Below are positions 45,730 through 56,270 of a stretch of 64,000 bases of DNA, piece after piece. Position numbers and translations under genes: made by a program. This DNA is from Phyllostachys edulis (lineage: Eukaryota > Streptophyta > Magnoliopsida > Poales > Poaceae), in assembly GCA_036346405.1 (NCBI GenBank), contig CM070546.1, positions 105,592,826-105,656,825 on the forward strand. The letters are read 5' to 3'. How positions within the stretch are numbered: the stretch's first letter is position 1; every line of letters starts with the position of its first letter. The notes beneath the pieces were generated by a model. It saw nothing but the letters and a program-made list of their open reading frames with translations. It had not been told where the DNA came from and made no database searches.

Positions 45730-46628
45730 GGGAGAATTGATTATTTGCCACTACAATGAATAGTCTTTTATTATTTGTCACTGCTAATATTGTAATTGAT
45801 AATTTGTCATTCTAAATATTGGTTGATTAATAATTTGCCATTTTAGACTTTTAATTATATTTTGTCTTATTTCTCCTATTTTTTTCAAAATGAAATGTTC
45901 TTAATACTCACTATTATTAACACATACACAGTCCATCACAAATCACAATATCTCGTGTAATTAAAAGCGATAACGGCCTTGAGCGAGAAGAGTATAGCGA
46001 AATTCTGGATGCTTTTCATGTCTGGCAAGGACAAGCTTTGATTTAGGACGTTTTACCACGAACCTACTTCGTTATTTTTTCTTGTCATCGCAGAAGTTCA
46101 CTTGTACAGGACTAGAAAACATGGTCTCGATCAGCGCCGCAGCTTGATCGATTGAGTCTGAGGCGCAGATTTGTAGCGTTTAGCGATGAAACGTTGTAGA
46201 GATGGTCTTGTGTCTTGTAGGTGCATGGTTGTGCCCTTCTCGTGTAGGCTTTTTTTGGCACGAGGAACAGCTTGAAAACATGGCGATGTATTTGGAGACC
46301 GCGATTCACATGTTTCAGTAGTTGAATGGTCTGCTGGTTAGAGTTCACAATATCAACGTGATGGCCAGAATCGGGTCAAGAGTGGAGAACAAGGTCCATC
46401 ATCTTGCTGTTGTGATTTGTGGTGGGCTGTGTATATGTTAATAATGGGGGGCATTAAGGACATTTTATTTTGGGAAAAAGGGGAGAAACGATACAAAATA
46501 TAATTAAAAGTCTAGAATGGCAAATTATTAATCAACTAATCTTTAGAGTGGCAAATTATCAATTACAATGTTAGCAGTGGCAAATAGTAAAAGGCTATTC
46601 TTTGTAGTGGCAAATAATCAATTCTCCC
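45730..46628. mobile_element. Long-TIR element (probably Mutator-like), 899 bp, upstream of the L18a-like gene
   Basis: Both ends start GGGAGAATTGATTATTTGCC and stay similar for about 150 bases (left 45,730-45,884, right 46,475-46,628). Flanks share AAAAAATT (45,722-45,729 and 46,629-46,636), an 8-bp duplication, although A-richness makes chance agreement easier. Long inverted ends favour a Mutator-like origin over hAT. The inner edge lies 91 bp upstream of the start codon of the L18a-like gene. No coding capacity. Confidence 0.8.
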
Positions 46629-46636
46629 AAAAAATT

Positions 46637-48307
46637 GGATGCCAGTGGTTATCAGCTGTGGGCTGTCCGATGGAAAGCGTCGACGGCTCAGATAGGGCGT
46701 GAGAAGTTTGGTTTACCCTTCGTTTTTCTTGCGACAACAGAACAGTTTATATGATCCGCGCTCGATCCTAAGGTTTTATCCGTGCAACTCAGGTCACATA
46801 CAATAGGCTTACATCAGCTGTTTATATCTTTTGTCATATAGAATTTAAACTAATGTAAATGAAAGATAATAAAGAAAGAGAAATATGATATCTACAATCC
46901 TGTAGCCGACTGTAGTACCAAAACCAAGAATGACATTAAAAGATTGTGTGTTGTCTATAATCCTGTAGCCGACTGTATCACCACAATTCATTGTATGAGC
47001 TGTCTTTAGCGCTGTCTACAGATAACACGTAGAGTTGCTATAGACAGCAGCTGTCTGTACCATTGTACAGACCCTCAAATTTATTCGATCGTCGTGCGAC
47101 TATACACATGGGCTTGACCGCTTGAAGTTTGTTGCTGTGGGTTTATTCTCACTTTCTCGTAGATAGCTGTGAAGAGTACATTAGGGACGAGGCGGCAGGC
47201 GATGATTGGGGACGAGGCGGGGATGAGGATTCGGTGGCCGCACTTGGTGAAGACGACGACGGCGAGAGGCGCGGAGGGCGGATGCGGCGGAGACCGAAGC
47301 AGACAACGCGGAGGGGGTCGCCCTCGCTGGGAGGAGGTGGCAGGCGATGATTGGGGACGAGGCGCCAGACGATGATTGGGGACGAGGCAGGGACGGTGAC
47401 CGAGTGGGCGGTGAAGAAGCCAAAGGTGGGACACAGAGGAGGGTGGCGCCGGTGGGAGGCGGGCAAAGGACGGAGACCTGGGCGAAGGCGGCGTTAGGGA
47501 TGAGGAGGGGAGGCGGTGATGTTGGGGGAGAAGAGGGGAGACGGCGGTGTTCGAGGCAAGGAGATGCGTCGGGTGTGCGAGAGCCAAAGGAAAAGAACAG
47601 GTGGAATGTAAAAAAATTGAAAGGGTTTTCACTTATATACGAATGATATTTTGAGGGTAATTTTAACGAAGTTCGGTAGCAAAAGGGTTATTCCATTCCG
47701 CAAGAGCCAAAAAAAAGCACATCTCCCACGGCTTATGACTTTTAGACCTAAATTGACTTAAGTTTTTTATAAGCCCGACAAAAAAAACATCCCTTTGTTT
47801 AGATTTGAGCTTTTTTGCTTTTAAGTCAGACAAAAAATCTAAACAAAGAGAGCCATTAACTTAAGCGAGATAGCTTAAGATAGCTATGTGTACAAACCGA
47901 TTCTTAAATGTATTGAGCGTGTGGGTAAATCATATGGATGCGTTCATGACATCATTTTAACCACTAAAGTGACGGAGAAAGAAGATCAAAGGACTAACAT
48001 AATGTTATCCACTACTGAAAAGATATAAATTGTTCTTTTTAGAAGGAAAAACAAATATATGAAATGTGGCCTTTAGCCTTAACTATGTTCTAAGTCGCCA
48101 AAAAAAATTAAGTTTAGGGCACCACGTAGACAGTGTACAAGTATGACACCAGCGGCTATTAGCCCGTTCGCAAAGGTAACTAACGAAGGATTAGGCAAAC
48201 AAGAGGGAGGAGCGGCACGGGAGGAGATAGGGAGGAGGGGAGAGAGAGAGAGAGGAGGAGGAGGATAGAGCGGTTGTGGTGGCTCAGGAAAAGCAAGCGG
48301 GCGGGGG
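46637..48307. other. Intergenic region, no gene supported
   Basis: GATAATAAAGAAAG and CTGTAGCCGACTGTA words near 46,860-46,980 repeat once. From 47,160 to 47,560 there is G-rich DNA in which GATGATTGGGGACGAGGCG recurs (about 47,199, 47,349, 47,374). It gives a 183-codon minus-strand frame (47,632-47,081) that is Pro/Ser-rich and repetitive, not a convincing gene. An inverted repeat CCTTTGTTTAGATTT / AAATCTAAACAAAG at 47,792-47,849 looks like a small foldback. Confidence 0.4.
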
Positions 48308-48344
48308 AGACACTACTATAAAACAGGTAATACTGGACATCTTA

Positions 48345-48625
48345 TTACAAATGATTTCTCAGAAACCGTCAGTGTTATAATTATCACAAACGATTTTATA
48401 ATCGCGACCGTCTATGTTACTAGCGATGGATAGAACCATTTGTGATACGTAATTATCATAGACGGTTTTTAATAAGAACCGTCTGTGATAATTTCCAAAC
48501 GGTTCTTAACAAGAACCGTATGTGATTATTGCATATTTCACGGATGGTTTTTAAATATAACCGTTTGTGATAATTTAATTTTGTATCACAGACAGTTTGT
48601 GGCTGGAAGTGTCTGTGATATATTC
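48345..48625. repeat. 5' subterminal repeats of CACTA C
   Basis: Palindromes TATCATAGACGGTTTTTAATAAGAACCGTCTGTGATA-like with the AGACGG core throughout. Several units carry mutations (ACAAACG, ACGGATGG). Confidence 0.8.
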
Positions 48626-48766
48626 AATGCCTTTTCGGCTCCCACACCGACACGTCTCTTCGTCTCGTGCGCCGACGCGTCTCTTCGTTTCGTCGGGCGA
48701 TGCTTTCATATCTATAAGTGAGTTCTTGCTATATCCATATCGCACCTTGCGAGTCCATATCATACC

Positions 48767-51700
48767 ATGGTGAGCACGCGGAGTATCATGGTGAGGACTA
48801 AGGCGAGGATGTCGGCGATCGTCGTCACACTTCCTCACGATGTCGTCGTCCACAACGTCGGCCTCGTGGCCACGAGCTTTCCTCGGCCCATGGCTGACTT
48901 GTGCAGTCTACAAGCCACATACGTATTTATATATCTACAGAAATGTGTACTACTGTTTGTAGCGGCAACCGATCCATGCATGCATATACATGTTACTAAT
49001 CTGACTAGCAACAACACCCTTAATTTGGCCTTTTAATTTTCTCTTATGGAGTTGTAAGGCCGTGTACAAGGCGTCCAAGGAGCGCACCATAGGGATACGT
49101 GCGGCGCTAGAGCGAGAGAATGCGATGAAGTGGCAGGACAATGAGCGCTATCTCGCCGTCGTCAACCACCTGGCCGACATCGGCAACCTGGAGGCCTGCT
49201 TCATTGTCGGCCTCACGCTCGTCTTAGGGCACCAGGACACACCGCGCGGTATCGGGACCCCGAGTTGTTAAACCCAAGCCCTCTGTGTATTCTGAACTAG
49301 TCCCATATCAGTAGCTAGCTCACAAAGTTGCAACATCGATGTAATCATATCCATACAACTAAACAGCTAATGAAGCAGACAAATTAATATTACTTAGTAG
49401 CAAAAGGACCTTATGGTCAAGGTTTTACAGAGTTTGCCATGCAGGGCTTAACAACAAAAGATAAACTTGCAGCGGAACCAAAACATCTCGTGGTAGCCAT
49501 CCGACATGTCCACAGGCAATCGAGTGGAGAACGCATTCTAGTTCGCATAGTCTTCAAAATACTCCTCTTTATAGAACTCTGAGCTCCCTGGTTCTTCTTT
49601 GGCGCAAAGTCGTGAGTACATAAAGTACTCAGCAAGTTGTAGGGAAATGTATGCAAATAGTATTCATGCAAGGCTTGACAAGGATAGATTTATGGGTATT
49701 TTGCAGAAAACAGTATTAACAGTAAATAGATTGAAAAGCATGATTTAAAAGATTAAATACATAAGTAAACAAGTTCTTTTGAAATAACTAGCGAACACCC
49801 CATTCGTTTCCCAACCAAATCATTCTAACATTTTTATGAAAATCTATCCCTAGTGTGAAATCACCAAGCATTGTCCATAACCGAGGACACGTCTATTCAA
49901 ATAGTTTTTAACACTCTTCAGATATTGTACAGCTTGACCCACAAGATGTAATCATTTTGATAAGACATACGTTTTCTTAGACATGTGAATCAAGGAGAGA
50001 CTATCACAAGGCTTTTACAAAACTCTGTTTTCACTCGGTTCTGCCCGCTAAGGATTCACCATTCTGGGCCCCCTCTTGCGCCGCTCATCAACCCAGATAG
50101 AACCGAATCAAAACATTGCTAATTAGTTGGTCAGGTCCACCTCATAAATAGACTTGTGGTTGCACGGTAAGGCCCAGATCAATGGCGCACAAAGTTAAGT
50201 CCTTAGTGGTTGTTCAGACGAGACCACCTCATTCCATGTGCTTCGCGTAATGTGCTTCGTGCGAGGTGCTTTGCGCATTCCTCCTTTACTATCTAACCAC
50301 TCGTCCGAGCATAAATCATTTTCGTTCAACTCCGCCAAATGTCAACCCTTTTCATGGCACAACAAATTTTAATAATAGTGGCATTGCCACAATTCCACAT
50401 ATTATTAAGCCAAATTTATCGTTATTGAATCAGGTGATCATAAATCCCATCGCGACTAAGCATGGCTAAGTATAATACGACCCATGTTAGTAGTACAATA
50501 ATATCCAACTAATAATTAACCATCCTATGGTGTCCAAGGATTTATGTCATTCAAGAGTACATGTCATTCACAATTTATCAAGGAGGCATAATGGCAATCA
50601 TGTAATTAATTATTCCCGAAATCATTTTTATAAATTGTGAGCACGAGGTTGGGGCGGTCGGGCGAATCTTACCTACCTCGCTCCTCCCCGGCTTGGTCGA
50701 AAGAACAGGTGGTCAAAAGGAGGTTCGACTACCTGGTTGGAAGGGGGTTCGACTACAGGTGGTCGGAAGGAGGTTCAACTACATAGTCGAAAGGAGGTTG
50801 GTGGATGGCGAACGGCGGTGGGGAAGCTCGCGGTCGAAGATGAAGAAGGACGGTGATGAAGGGCTTGGCTGGGACTGAAGGAGAAGAGAAAATGCGGTGA
50901 CTCATGCGAAACAAAACTAAAATTGAGTGAGGGAATTGCTTCAAGGAACTCTGGGGCTCGAATTGACATGGATAGAAGAGGAGGGGCTGCACTGGTGTGG
51001 CGAGGACCGAGAGGAGGCGCGCAACAGCTTGAATTCGGAGCTTGGGGCTTCGGGTAAACCACAACAACAAGAGCGAGAGGGAGGATTGGATGGGGGAAGG
51101 AGATGAAGGAAAAGCAAGAGGAGCTCGGGGGCTTCCTAGTGCTCCTTCTTATAGGGCACGGGGATGGCCGAGGAAGGAGAGTGGCATGGGTGAAGCTCTG
51201 GTCGGCGTCGGCTTTGGCGCTACGGGGACAAACAGGGGAGGGGATGGGGGCGGTGGGGAGGAGACAAGAGGGGGGACGGGCGTCGCGGAGGTGACAACAT
51301 TTAATGCCCACATCGCCGAGGGGAAAAGGGGCAGGATTCACGCCGGGGCGACGACTTTTGTGACGGCCGTGACGCGGGCGCGCGCTCAGCGGCATGGGCG
51401 AGAAACGGGAGGGAGGCGAAGGTGAGTAGGGGGAGGCTGACAGGCGGGTCTGGTCGAAACCGAGAGGGTTGTTCAATTAGGTTTTGACTTACAGAAATCG
51501 AGAAAAAGGTAAACCCCCTTTTTAAAATCCAGAAAATCCAATAAACCCAATTAAACCAAATTTGAATTAATTGAAGTTTGATTAATTCATATTAAATTAT
51601 TTTTATTTTCTAAAATTCCAAGTTAAGCTTTAACAACTTCAACAAAAATCAAATGGTTATTTTTATTTTTGAAAATATTAAAAAGGGCCTGAAAATTGGG

Positions 51701-52114
51701 ATGTTACACGCGGCCTCGTGTGCCTCGATCGAGCGGCCGTCGCCGGTCACAAGGCTACGGCCTACGTGCTTGGCCTCCTCCTCTACACGGCCGGTGAGGC
51801 GTGCGACATTGAGAAGCACTACATCAGCCAGGTCGAGGGCGGCCGGCCCGACCATGAGTCTTGAGATGCGACCAAGAGGACCAACCGGAGTGTAGGCAGA
51901 TCTGGGAGGCTCGCTGCAGACGCGGTCCAGGAGGTGACATGGAAGAAGATGCCCGGGCCACAGGGTAGGGTGTTGGCGCTGCCAGAGGACACCGGTTTGC
52001 ACCGGCTGCGGCATGACGGAAGGGTGGGACGACTACGTCGTCTTCTGCAGTGACGGCTGCAGGATTAGGCATGAGTACGTCAAGTTCTTTGCACAGGTGT
52101 TGAACTACTTGTGA
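48767..52114 (+). pseudogene. Captured F-box/Sel1-repeat-like gene in CACTA C
   Basis: Exon 1, 48,767-48,922, reads MVSTRSIMVR and then LPHDVVVHNVGLVATSFPRP-MADLCSLQA, an F-box-like opening (LP..V...V). Exon 2 starts at 49,059 (AVYKASKERTIG) and includes YLAVVNHLADIGNLEACFIVGL, a Sel1-like helical repeat. The frame enters a solo LTR at 49,250. Beyond it, from 51,709, the same frame resumes (GLVCLDRAAVAGHKATAYVLGLLLY) to a stop at 51,862-51,864. A shifted frame then holds VCTGCGMTEGWDD...FCSDGCRIRHEYVKFF to a stop at 52,112, a small Cys-rich finger. F-box proteins recruit substrates to SCF ubiquitin ligases. Decay and the insertion make this copy non-functional. A tnp gene occupies this position in CACTA A. 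Confidence 0.65.
49250..51708 (-). mobile_element. Solo LTR, 2,459 bp, in the captured gene
   Basis: On the minus strand it starts TGTAACATCCCAATTTTC and ends AACTCGGGGTCCCGATA. The 5-bp duplication CGCGG is perfect (49,245-49,249 and 51,709-51,713). No primer site, gag or pol is present, so the internal part was lost by LTR-LTR recombination. The long LTR suggests Ty3-gypsy. Internal minus-strand frames (for example 51,476-50,775) are Pro/Ser-rich and not credible genes. Confidence 0.88.
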
Positions 52115-52217
52115 TCGTAAAATTAGCGGTTTTAGCAAAAAATCAGATATATTTCTTTACTAATATGTGAATGTGTCATATGTTCTGAATTTGCATTTAT
52201 ATATATGAGAATGTATA

Positions 52218-52290
52218 TTATCACAGACAGTTATTTATTTAAACCGTCTGTGATGTCAACCCTATTTATATTCTAACTCTAGGGTTTGTC
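52218..52290 (+). promoter_or_regulatory. Internal repeat pair and candidate promoter of the second unit of CACTA C
   Basis: One palindrome TATCACAGACAGTT...AAACCGTCTGTGATG (52,218-52,255) is followed by TATTTATA (52,263-52,270) and CTAGGGTTT (52,279-52,287). It is a reduced version of the repeat-TATA-CTAGGGTTT module of CACTA A and B. Confidence 0.5.
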
Positions 52291-52305
52291 TACGCCCCAC
52301 TCAAA

Positions 52306-53870
52306 ATGATTAAGTCCCCCCCCGAGCCCGTCGCCTCCTCCTCGAGCCTGGCGCGCCTCCTCCCCCGAGCCCGCCTCCTCCTCCCCAAGCACGAGCCGCT
52401 GCTTCCCCGAACCCGGCGCCCCTCCTCCCGAGCCCGGCAGACCTCCTCCCCGAGCACGAGCCGCTGCCTCCCCGAACCCGGTACCCCTCCTCCCCCGAGC
52501 CTGGCGCTTCTCCTTCCCGAGCTCGACAGTGCTGTCCTCGACACCGCCTCCTCCTCCGAGCGCCTCCTCTCCCGAGCGCCTCCCAAGCACCACCAACGTA
52601 AGTTGGCCACCCCTATCCATCCTATTTTTTTCATATCACCTTGCTTATGTGCTGTGCTATTTGATATATTCAATCTGTGTGATTTGTATGCGCCTAGCAC
52701 TGGGAGATATTGTAAAGTGATTTTTTGTGGGCTCGGTGAATTGCTCTATGATGAATTGATGTCACAAATCCAATTGGATGTGATATTATGTATAGATTGT
52801 GCCTTGAGCTGTTAGATCACTTGTTGTTATCTATTGTTTCAAGCATGCAATTTATACATTCTGATATACTTGCTGTCTTGTAGAAGTTTCAGTCTTCCAG
52901 TCTGTTTTTCTGTGATTATTTACACTCACATATCTACATCACAGTCGATATTATATTGGTAGATTTTGTTCCTATGTACACCAAAGTTAATTTAGATGAT
53001 TTGCTTGAACTAGTATGAATAGATTAGCAAGTTTTATTTTGAGCTCAAGGCCTAATTTATAAAGTGTCATATTCAATTTGTGATTACATTTGGCATGAGT
53101 GCCATGATGACCAAGTTTTAATCTTGTGCAACTAGCCTTTTGAGAGCAATAATCAATATTCTAAATATTAGCTTTATGCTGATTTTTATTGTGCACATAT
53201 TGTGTGTGTTGAGCATATTATTCCTTTTAAATGACTTGAAGGATTCACATGCTTATATGTCAATTATGTCATGTCTAGACTACAGACATGTCTAGACATG
53301 TCTTTGATATGCTGCTGCTTTGAAGAAGATGGCGAGTAAGTCTAAGAAAACAACCAAACCCACCACGAATCATGATTTTGTTTTTTTTGGGGGGGGGGGG
53401 GGTCGTCCACACAGCATAAGGAGGATGAAACAGTAGCCACGACCTACTTCATCGAGTCTGCAAGTTCAAGAAGCATGGCTGTCAGGAGAGCGCGTGGACA
53501 TCCAATTACCTGGATATTGTCGATAGGTAGTTGGACGTCGCTATGTTTAGAAAGTGGCGTGGACACGCAGGTGCTCCGACCAGGAAGTGGCATCATGTAT
53601 CAGCAACCAATCATTCCTTGATGTCAAGTTCTATGGTGAGGCCATCCTTACATATAAACTAGAACTCAAGTTGCTTAGTGTTCTTGTTTGGTTTAAAGAT
53701 AATTACATGCTTGTAATTAATAACTTCAAGTTCAGTTCTACTGCTATTACTTCTGAGGCCGTGGGTTAGGAAGATTCTACAATCACTTGGAGGATTGACA
53801 TGAAGCAAATCACACGCTCCAGTGTGTCAGGTTCGATGAAGTAGACTGTGGTTCACTTGCACTTTTAGGA
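52306..53870 (+). other. Second transcription unit of CACTA C, decayed
   Basis: A Pro/Ser/Arg-rich first exon (starts MIKSPPEPVASSSS at 52,306) ends near a donor CGTAAGTTGG (about 52,599), followed by an AT-rich intron-like stretch. At 53,386-53,402 is a T8-G14 homopolymer run. From 53,530 to 53,610 GACGTCGCTATG ... GGAAGTGGCATCATGTATCAGCAA has a counterpart in CACTA B (25,630-25,690, GGCGTCGCTATG ... GGAAGTGGCATCATGTATTAGCAA), so both derive from one ancestral gene. No domain is recognised. Confidence 0.45.
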
Positions 53871-54004
53871 TGAACGCCCAAAGAGCGAGCTAGCTAGCTG
53901 AATTCAGGCCTCGAGTTAGCTAACAAGGGACTACAAACTATATATAAAAAGTCAGTTTTAAAGGCACAAGCAGCCACTGCTTGGAGATTTTATAGAGAAG
54001 AGAT

Positions 54005-54285
54005 CATCACACATGATTCCTTAGGACAAACCATCTGTGATATACAGACGATTTTATCTGCATATCGTCTGTGATACATAAGATATCACAGATGGTTTTA
54101 TCTACAAACCGTATGTGATAGTCAACTATCACAGGCGGTTCTGAGTTAATAACCGTCTGTGATAGTCTGCATCACAGGCGGTTCGAAAACTGTCTGTGAT
54201 GACTTCATGTCACTACTGACCTATAAATTCAGACGGCTCACGAAACCGTCTGTGATGACGTTTTTTTAACCATCTGTGGAGATCT
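54005..54285. repeat. 3' subterminal repeats of CACTA C
   Basis: Palindromes ATCACAGATGGTTTTATCTACAAACC-like and ATCACAGGCGGTTC...AACCGTCTGTGAT. The last 60 bases (TCACGAAACCGTCTGTGATGACGTTTTT) are nearly identical to the end of CACTA B (26,171-26,200), which shows a shared recent ancestor for the right ends. Confidence 0.85.
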
Positions 54286-54302
54286 TTTCTGTAGTAGTGA
54301 GA

Positions 54303-54774
54303 GGGAGAGCCACACTCGAGGGCTCGTGAGAAGATAGGGGAAGAGGTAAGAGGAGGGAGCGGTAGCGGCATAGACGGCTCGTGAGGAGATGAGGATAGGC
54401 AAACGGGTGGAGCGGCCTCGGCAACACCTAGGGCGAGAACTGGAGGGAGAAGGGGAATGGACATGAGGGGCTCCACAAGTGTTAGGGGACACATACAGAT
54501 GACCAGATATGCTCCAAGAGTAGGATTGGTCGGCCCTCTCCACCAAGTACATCTACGAAATTATGGGAAAATACGGTGACTTTTGTGCAAAACAGGTACA
54601 CAATGGTCGGGTTCGCTAATTCGAACGGGACCTCACCGGAATCGTGAAAATCTTAGGTTTTTTTCCCGCAAACGTGGTGACGTGGGAGACCCGAGCGCTC
54701 ACGGATTCTTTCCATAATTTTAGGAGATAGAATATGTCGAAGAAGAGTTCAGAAGAAAAAAAGGATTAGCAAGG
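54303..54774. other. Intergenic DNA between CACTA C and the LINE
   Basis: No frame above about 100 codons and none with recognisable features. Purine-rich at first, then ordinary composition. Confidence 0.4.
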
Positions 54775-54789
54775 AAAGTATATGTAGGT

Positions 54790-56257
54790 CAGGCCACAAA
54801 GGCACGATCCGGACCTGTTAATCATGCTCTAGCCCACAGGTCCGTGTCATCATCCAAGCTTAAGTGCTTGCCACCTTATCAGTCAAGGATGCAACGGTAC
54901 GATCCTATAGAACAGATCCTGTTGAACATAGTTCTATCAGCGGTACCTACATATTACATGAGCTGCATCCAGTGGCCAGAGCGCAGCATAGATGCAATCG
55001 ACAAAATCAGAAGAGCCTTCCTTTGGAAGGGAGTTAAGGAGATTCAAGGTGGACATTGCCTAGTTGCTTGGAGCACAGTTATACTACCCAAAAAGCAAGG
55101 AGGTTTAGGGATACATGATCTTTGGATTCACAACAAAGCTTTGATCATGAAGTGCATAGCAAAGTTACTATCAGATTCAACCGAACCTTGCTTCAATTGG
55201 TTATGCAAAACAGTATATTTAAAACCAAATACTGTTACAGTCTCGATAGGGAGATACAACAATATGAAAAACTTTATCTACAGTTATTGAGACAACTATA
55301 CAAATGACTAAGGTCATAACTGGAGATGGACGGACTACTTCATTCTGGAAGGACAATTGGACGAACAAAGGAAGATTCTATCTATGCTTTCCTACTCTCT
55401 ACACATTTGCCACTAGTCCGAATTGCACATGCAGCTCGCAATCAGTGGATAACAACTGGGCGGTAGAAATTCATCTGGTTCTGTCACAGCAAGCGACTTT
55501 GGAGCACCAGGCTTTACTACAAGTCCTATCTGAGCAGCATCTCACACAAGGAACCCTGGACCGACGTGTCATAGCTTCGACCATGACTGACGTAACTACA
55601 TCAGAAATATACCAAATAATATCATCCCACGCCCTGAAATGGAAGGCGACCGATTTTGCTTGGCACAGATCAATCCCTCATAGATACATAATCTTCTTAT
55701 GACTAGCTTTCAGGGGAAACTTAACACCAAGGATAATATGACAATTAAGAAATGGACGGCAAATCCCCACTGTGACATTTGCCCAGCTTTAAAAACAATT
55801 GATCACGTCATTCTCAGGTGTAAAGCTGCGGACTATCTATGGACAAAGCTAGGATTATTGACAGAAGCTACCTCCTCCAAGGACATGCTAGAATTTGTGG
55901 AAAAAGTATCAGCACAATTAATGAGCCACCATGAAGTTTGGCCTATTTGCTTCGTAGCCTACGCTCATACATTATGGACCATGAGGAATAAAAGGATATT
56001 CCAAACTACTGAATGTGGAAACAATACAATGCAACGTTAGATCCGAGAGTATATTAACCTCTGATCCTACAGGTCTAAGTCTGAGCACTAGGATTCTTTT
56101 CAACAGTGGTGTCAACTCTATTTGTAAATAGCTTTCTATTGTTTTTCTCCTCTCTCCTCACCTTTTGTTTTGTTTTCACTTTATTTGTAATACACTGACA
56201 ACTATTTTAATACAACGGTAATAAGATAGGGATTTCTCTACCTTCTCTGTAAAAAAA
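54790..56257 (+). mobile_element. 5'-truncated L1-type LINE with target duplication
   Basis: The 15-bp duplication AAAGTATATGTAGGT flanks it at 54,775-54,789 and 56,256-56,270, and the 3' end runs into a short poly-A (56,251-56,258). Inside is the C-terminal third of a LINE reverse transcriptase. 5' truncation and long TSD are the usual result of target-primed reverse transcription. Confidence 0.9.
54844..56040 (+). pseudogene. LINE reverse transcriptase, C-terminal part
   Basis: Three frames in order. The first is 54,844-55,290, with LLNIVLSAVPTYYMSCIQWPERSIDAIDKIRRAFLWKGV and GGHCLVAWSTVILPKKQGGLGI, the region after the catalytic core. The second is 55,304-55,702, with VITGDGRTTSFWKDNW. 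The third is 55,699-56,040, the zf-RVT-like end with CDICPALKTIDHVILRC. The YADD catalytic motif is upstream and lost. The frames are separated by a stop (55,288) and a shift at 55,700. Confidence 0.85.
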
Positions 56258-56270
56258 AGTATATGTAGGT

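Larger units (their letters stand above)
48311..54299 (+). mobile_element. CACTA C, 5,989 bp, carrying a captured F-box-like gene
   Basis: Starts CACTACTATAAAACAGG and ends ...CTGTAGTAGTG, flanked by the 3-bp duplication AGA (48,308-48,310 and 54,300-54,302). Parts in order are 5' subterminal repeats (48,345-48,625), F-box/Sel1-like gene (48,767-52,114) split by a solo LTR, internal repeat pair (52,218-52,255), promoter-like block, second unit (52,260-about 53,870) and 3' subterminal repeats (54,005-54,285). No tnp2 transposase is present, so the element is non-autonomous. Confidence 0.93.

Noticed and set aside
47081..47632. 183-codon minus-strand frame with repeated LVPNHRL-like peptides
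   Set aside because: It comes from imperfect repeats of GATGATTGGGGACGAGGCG. No family is recognisable and no splice or start context was found.
50775..51476. 233-codon minus-strand Pro/Ser-rich frame
   Set aside because: It lies inside the solo LTR and is low-complexity, so a host gene is unlikely.
52306..52815. 169-codon Pro/Ser/Arg-rich frame as a host protein
   Set aside because: It lies inside CACTA C at the place of the second transcription unit and runs into a likely splice donor. It is treated as transposon sequence.
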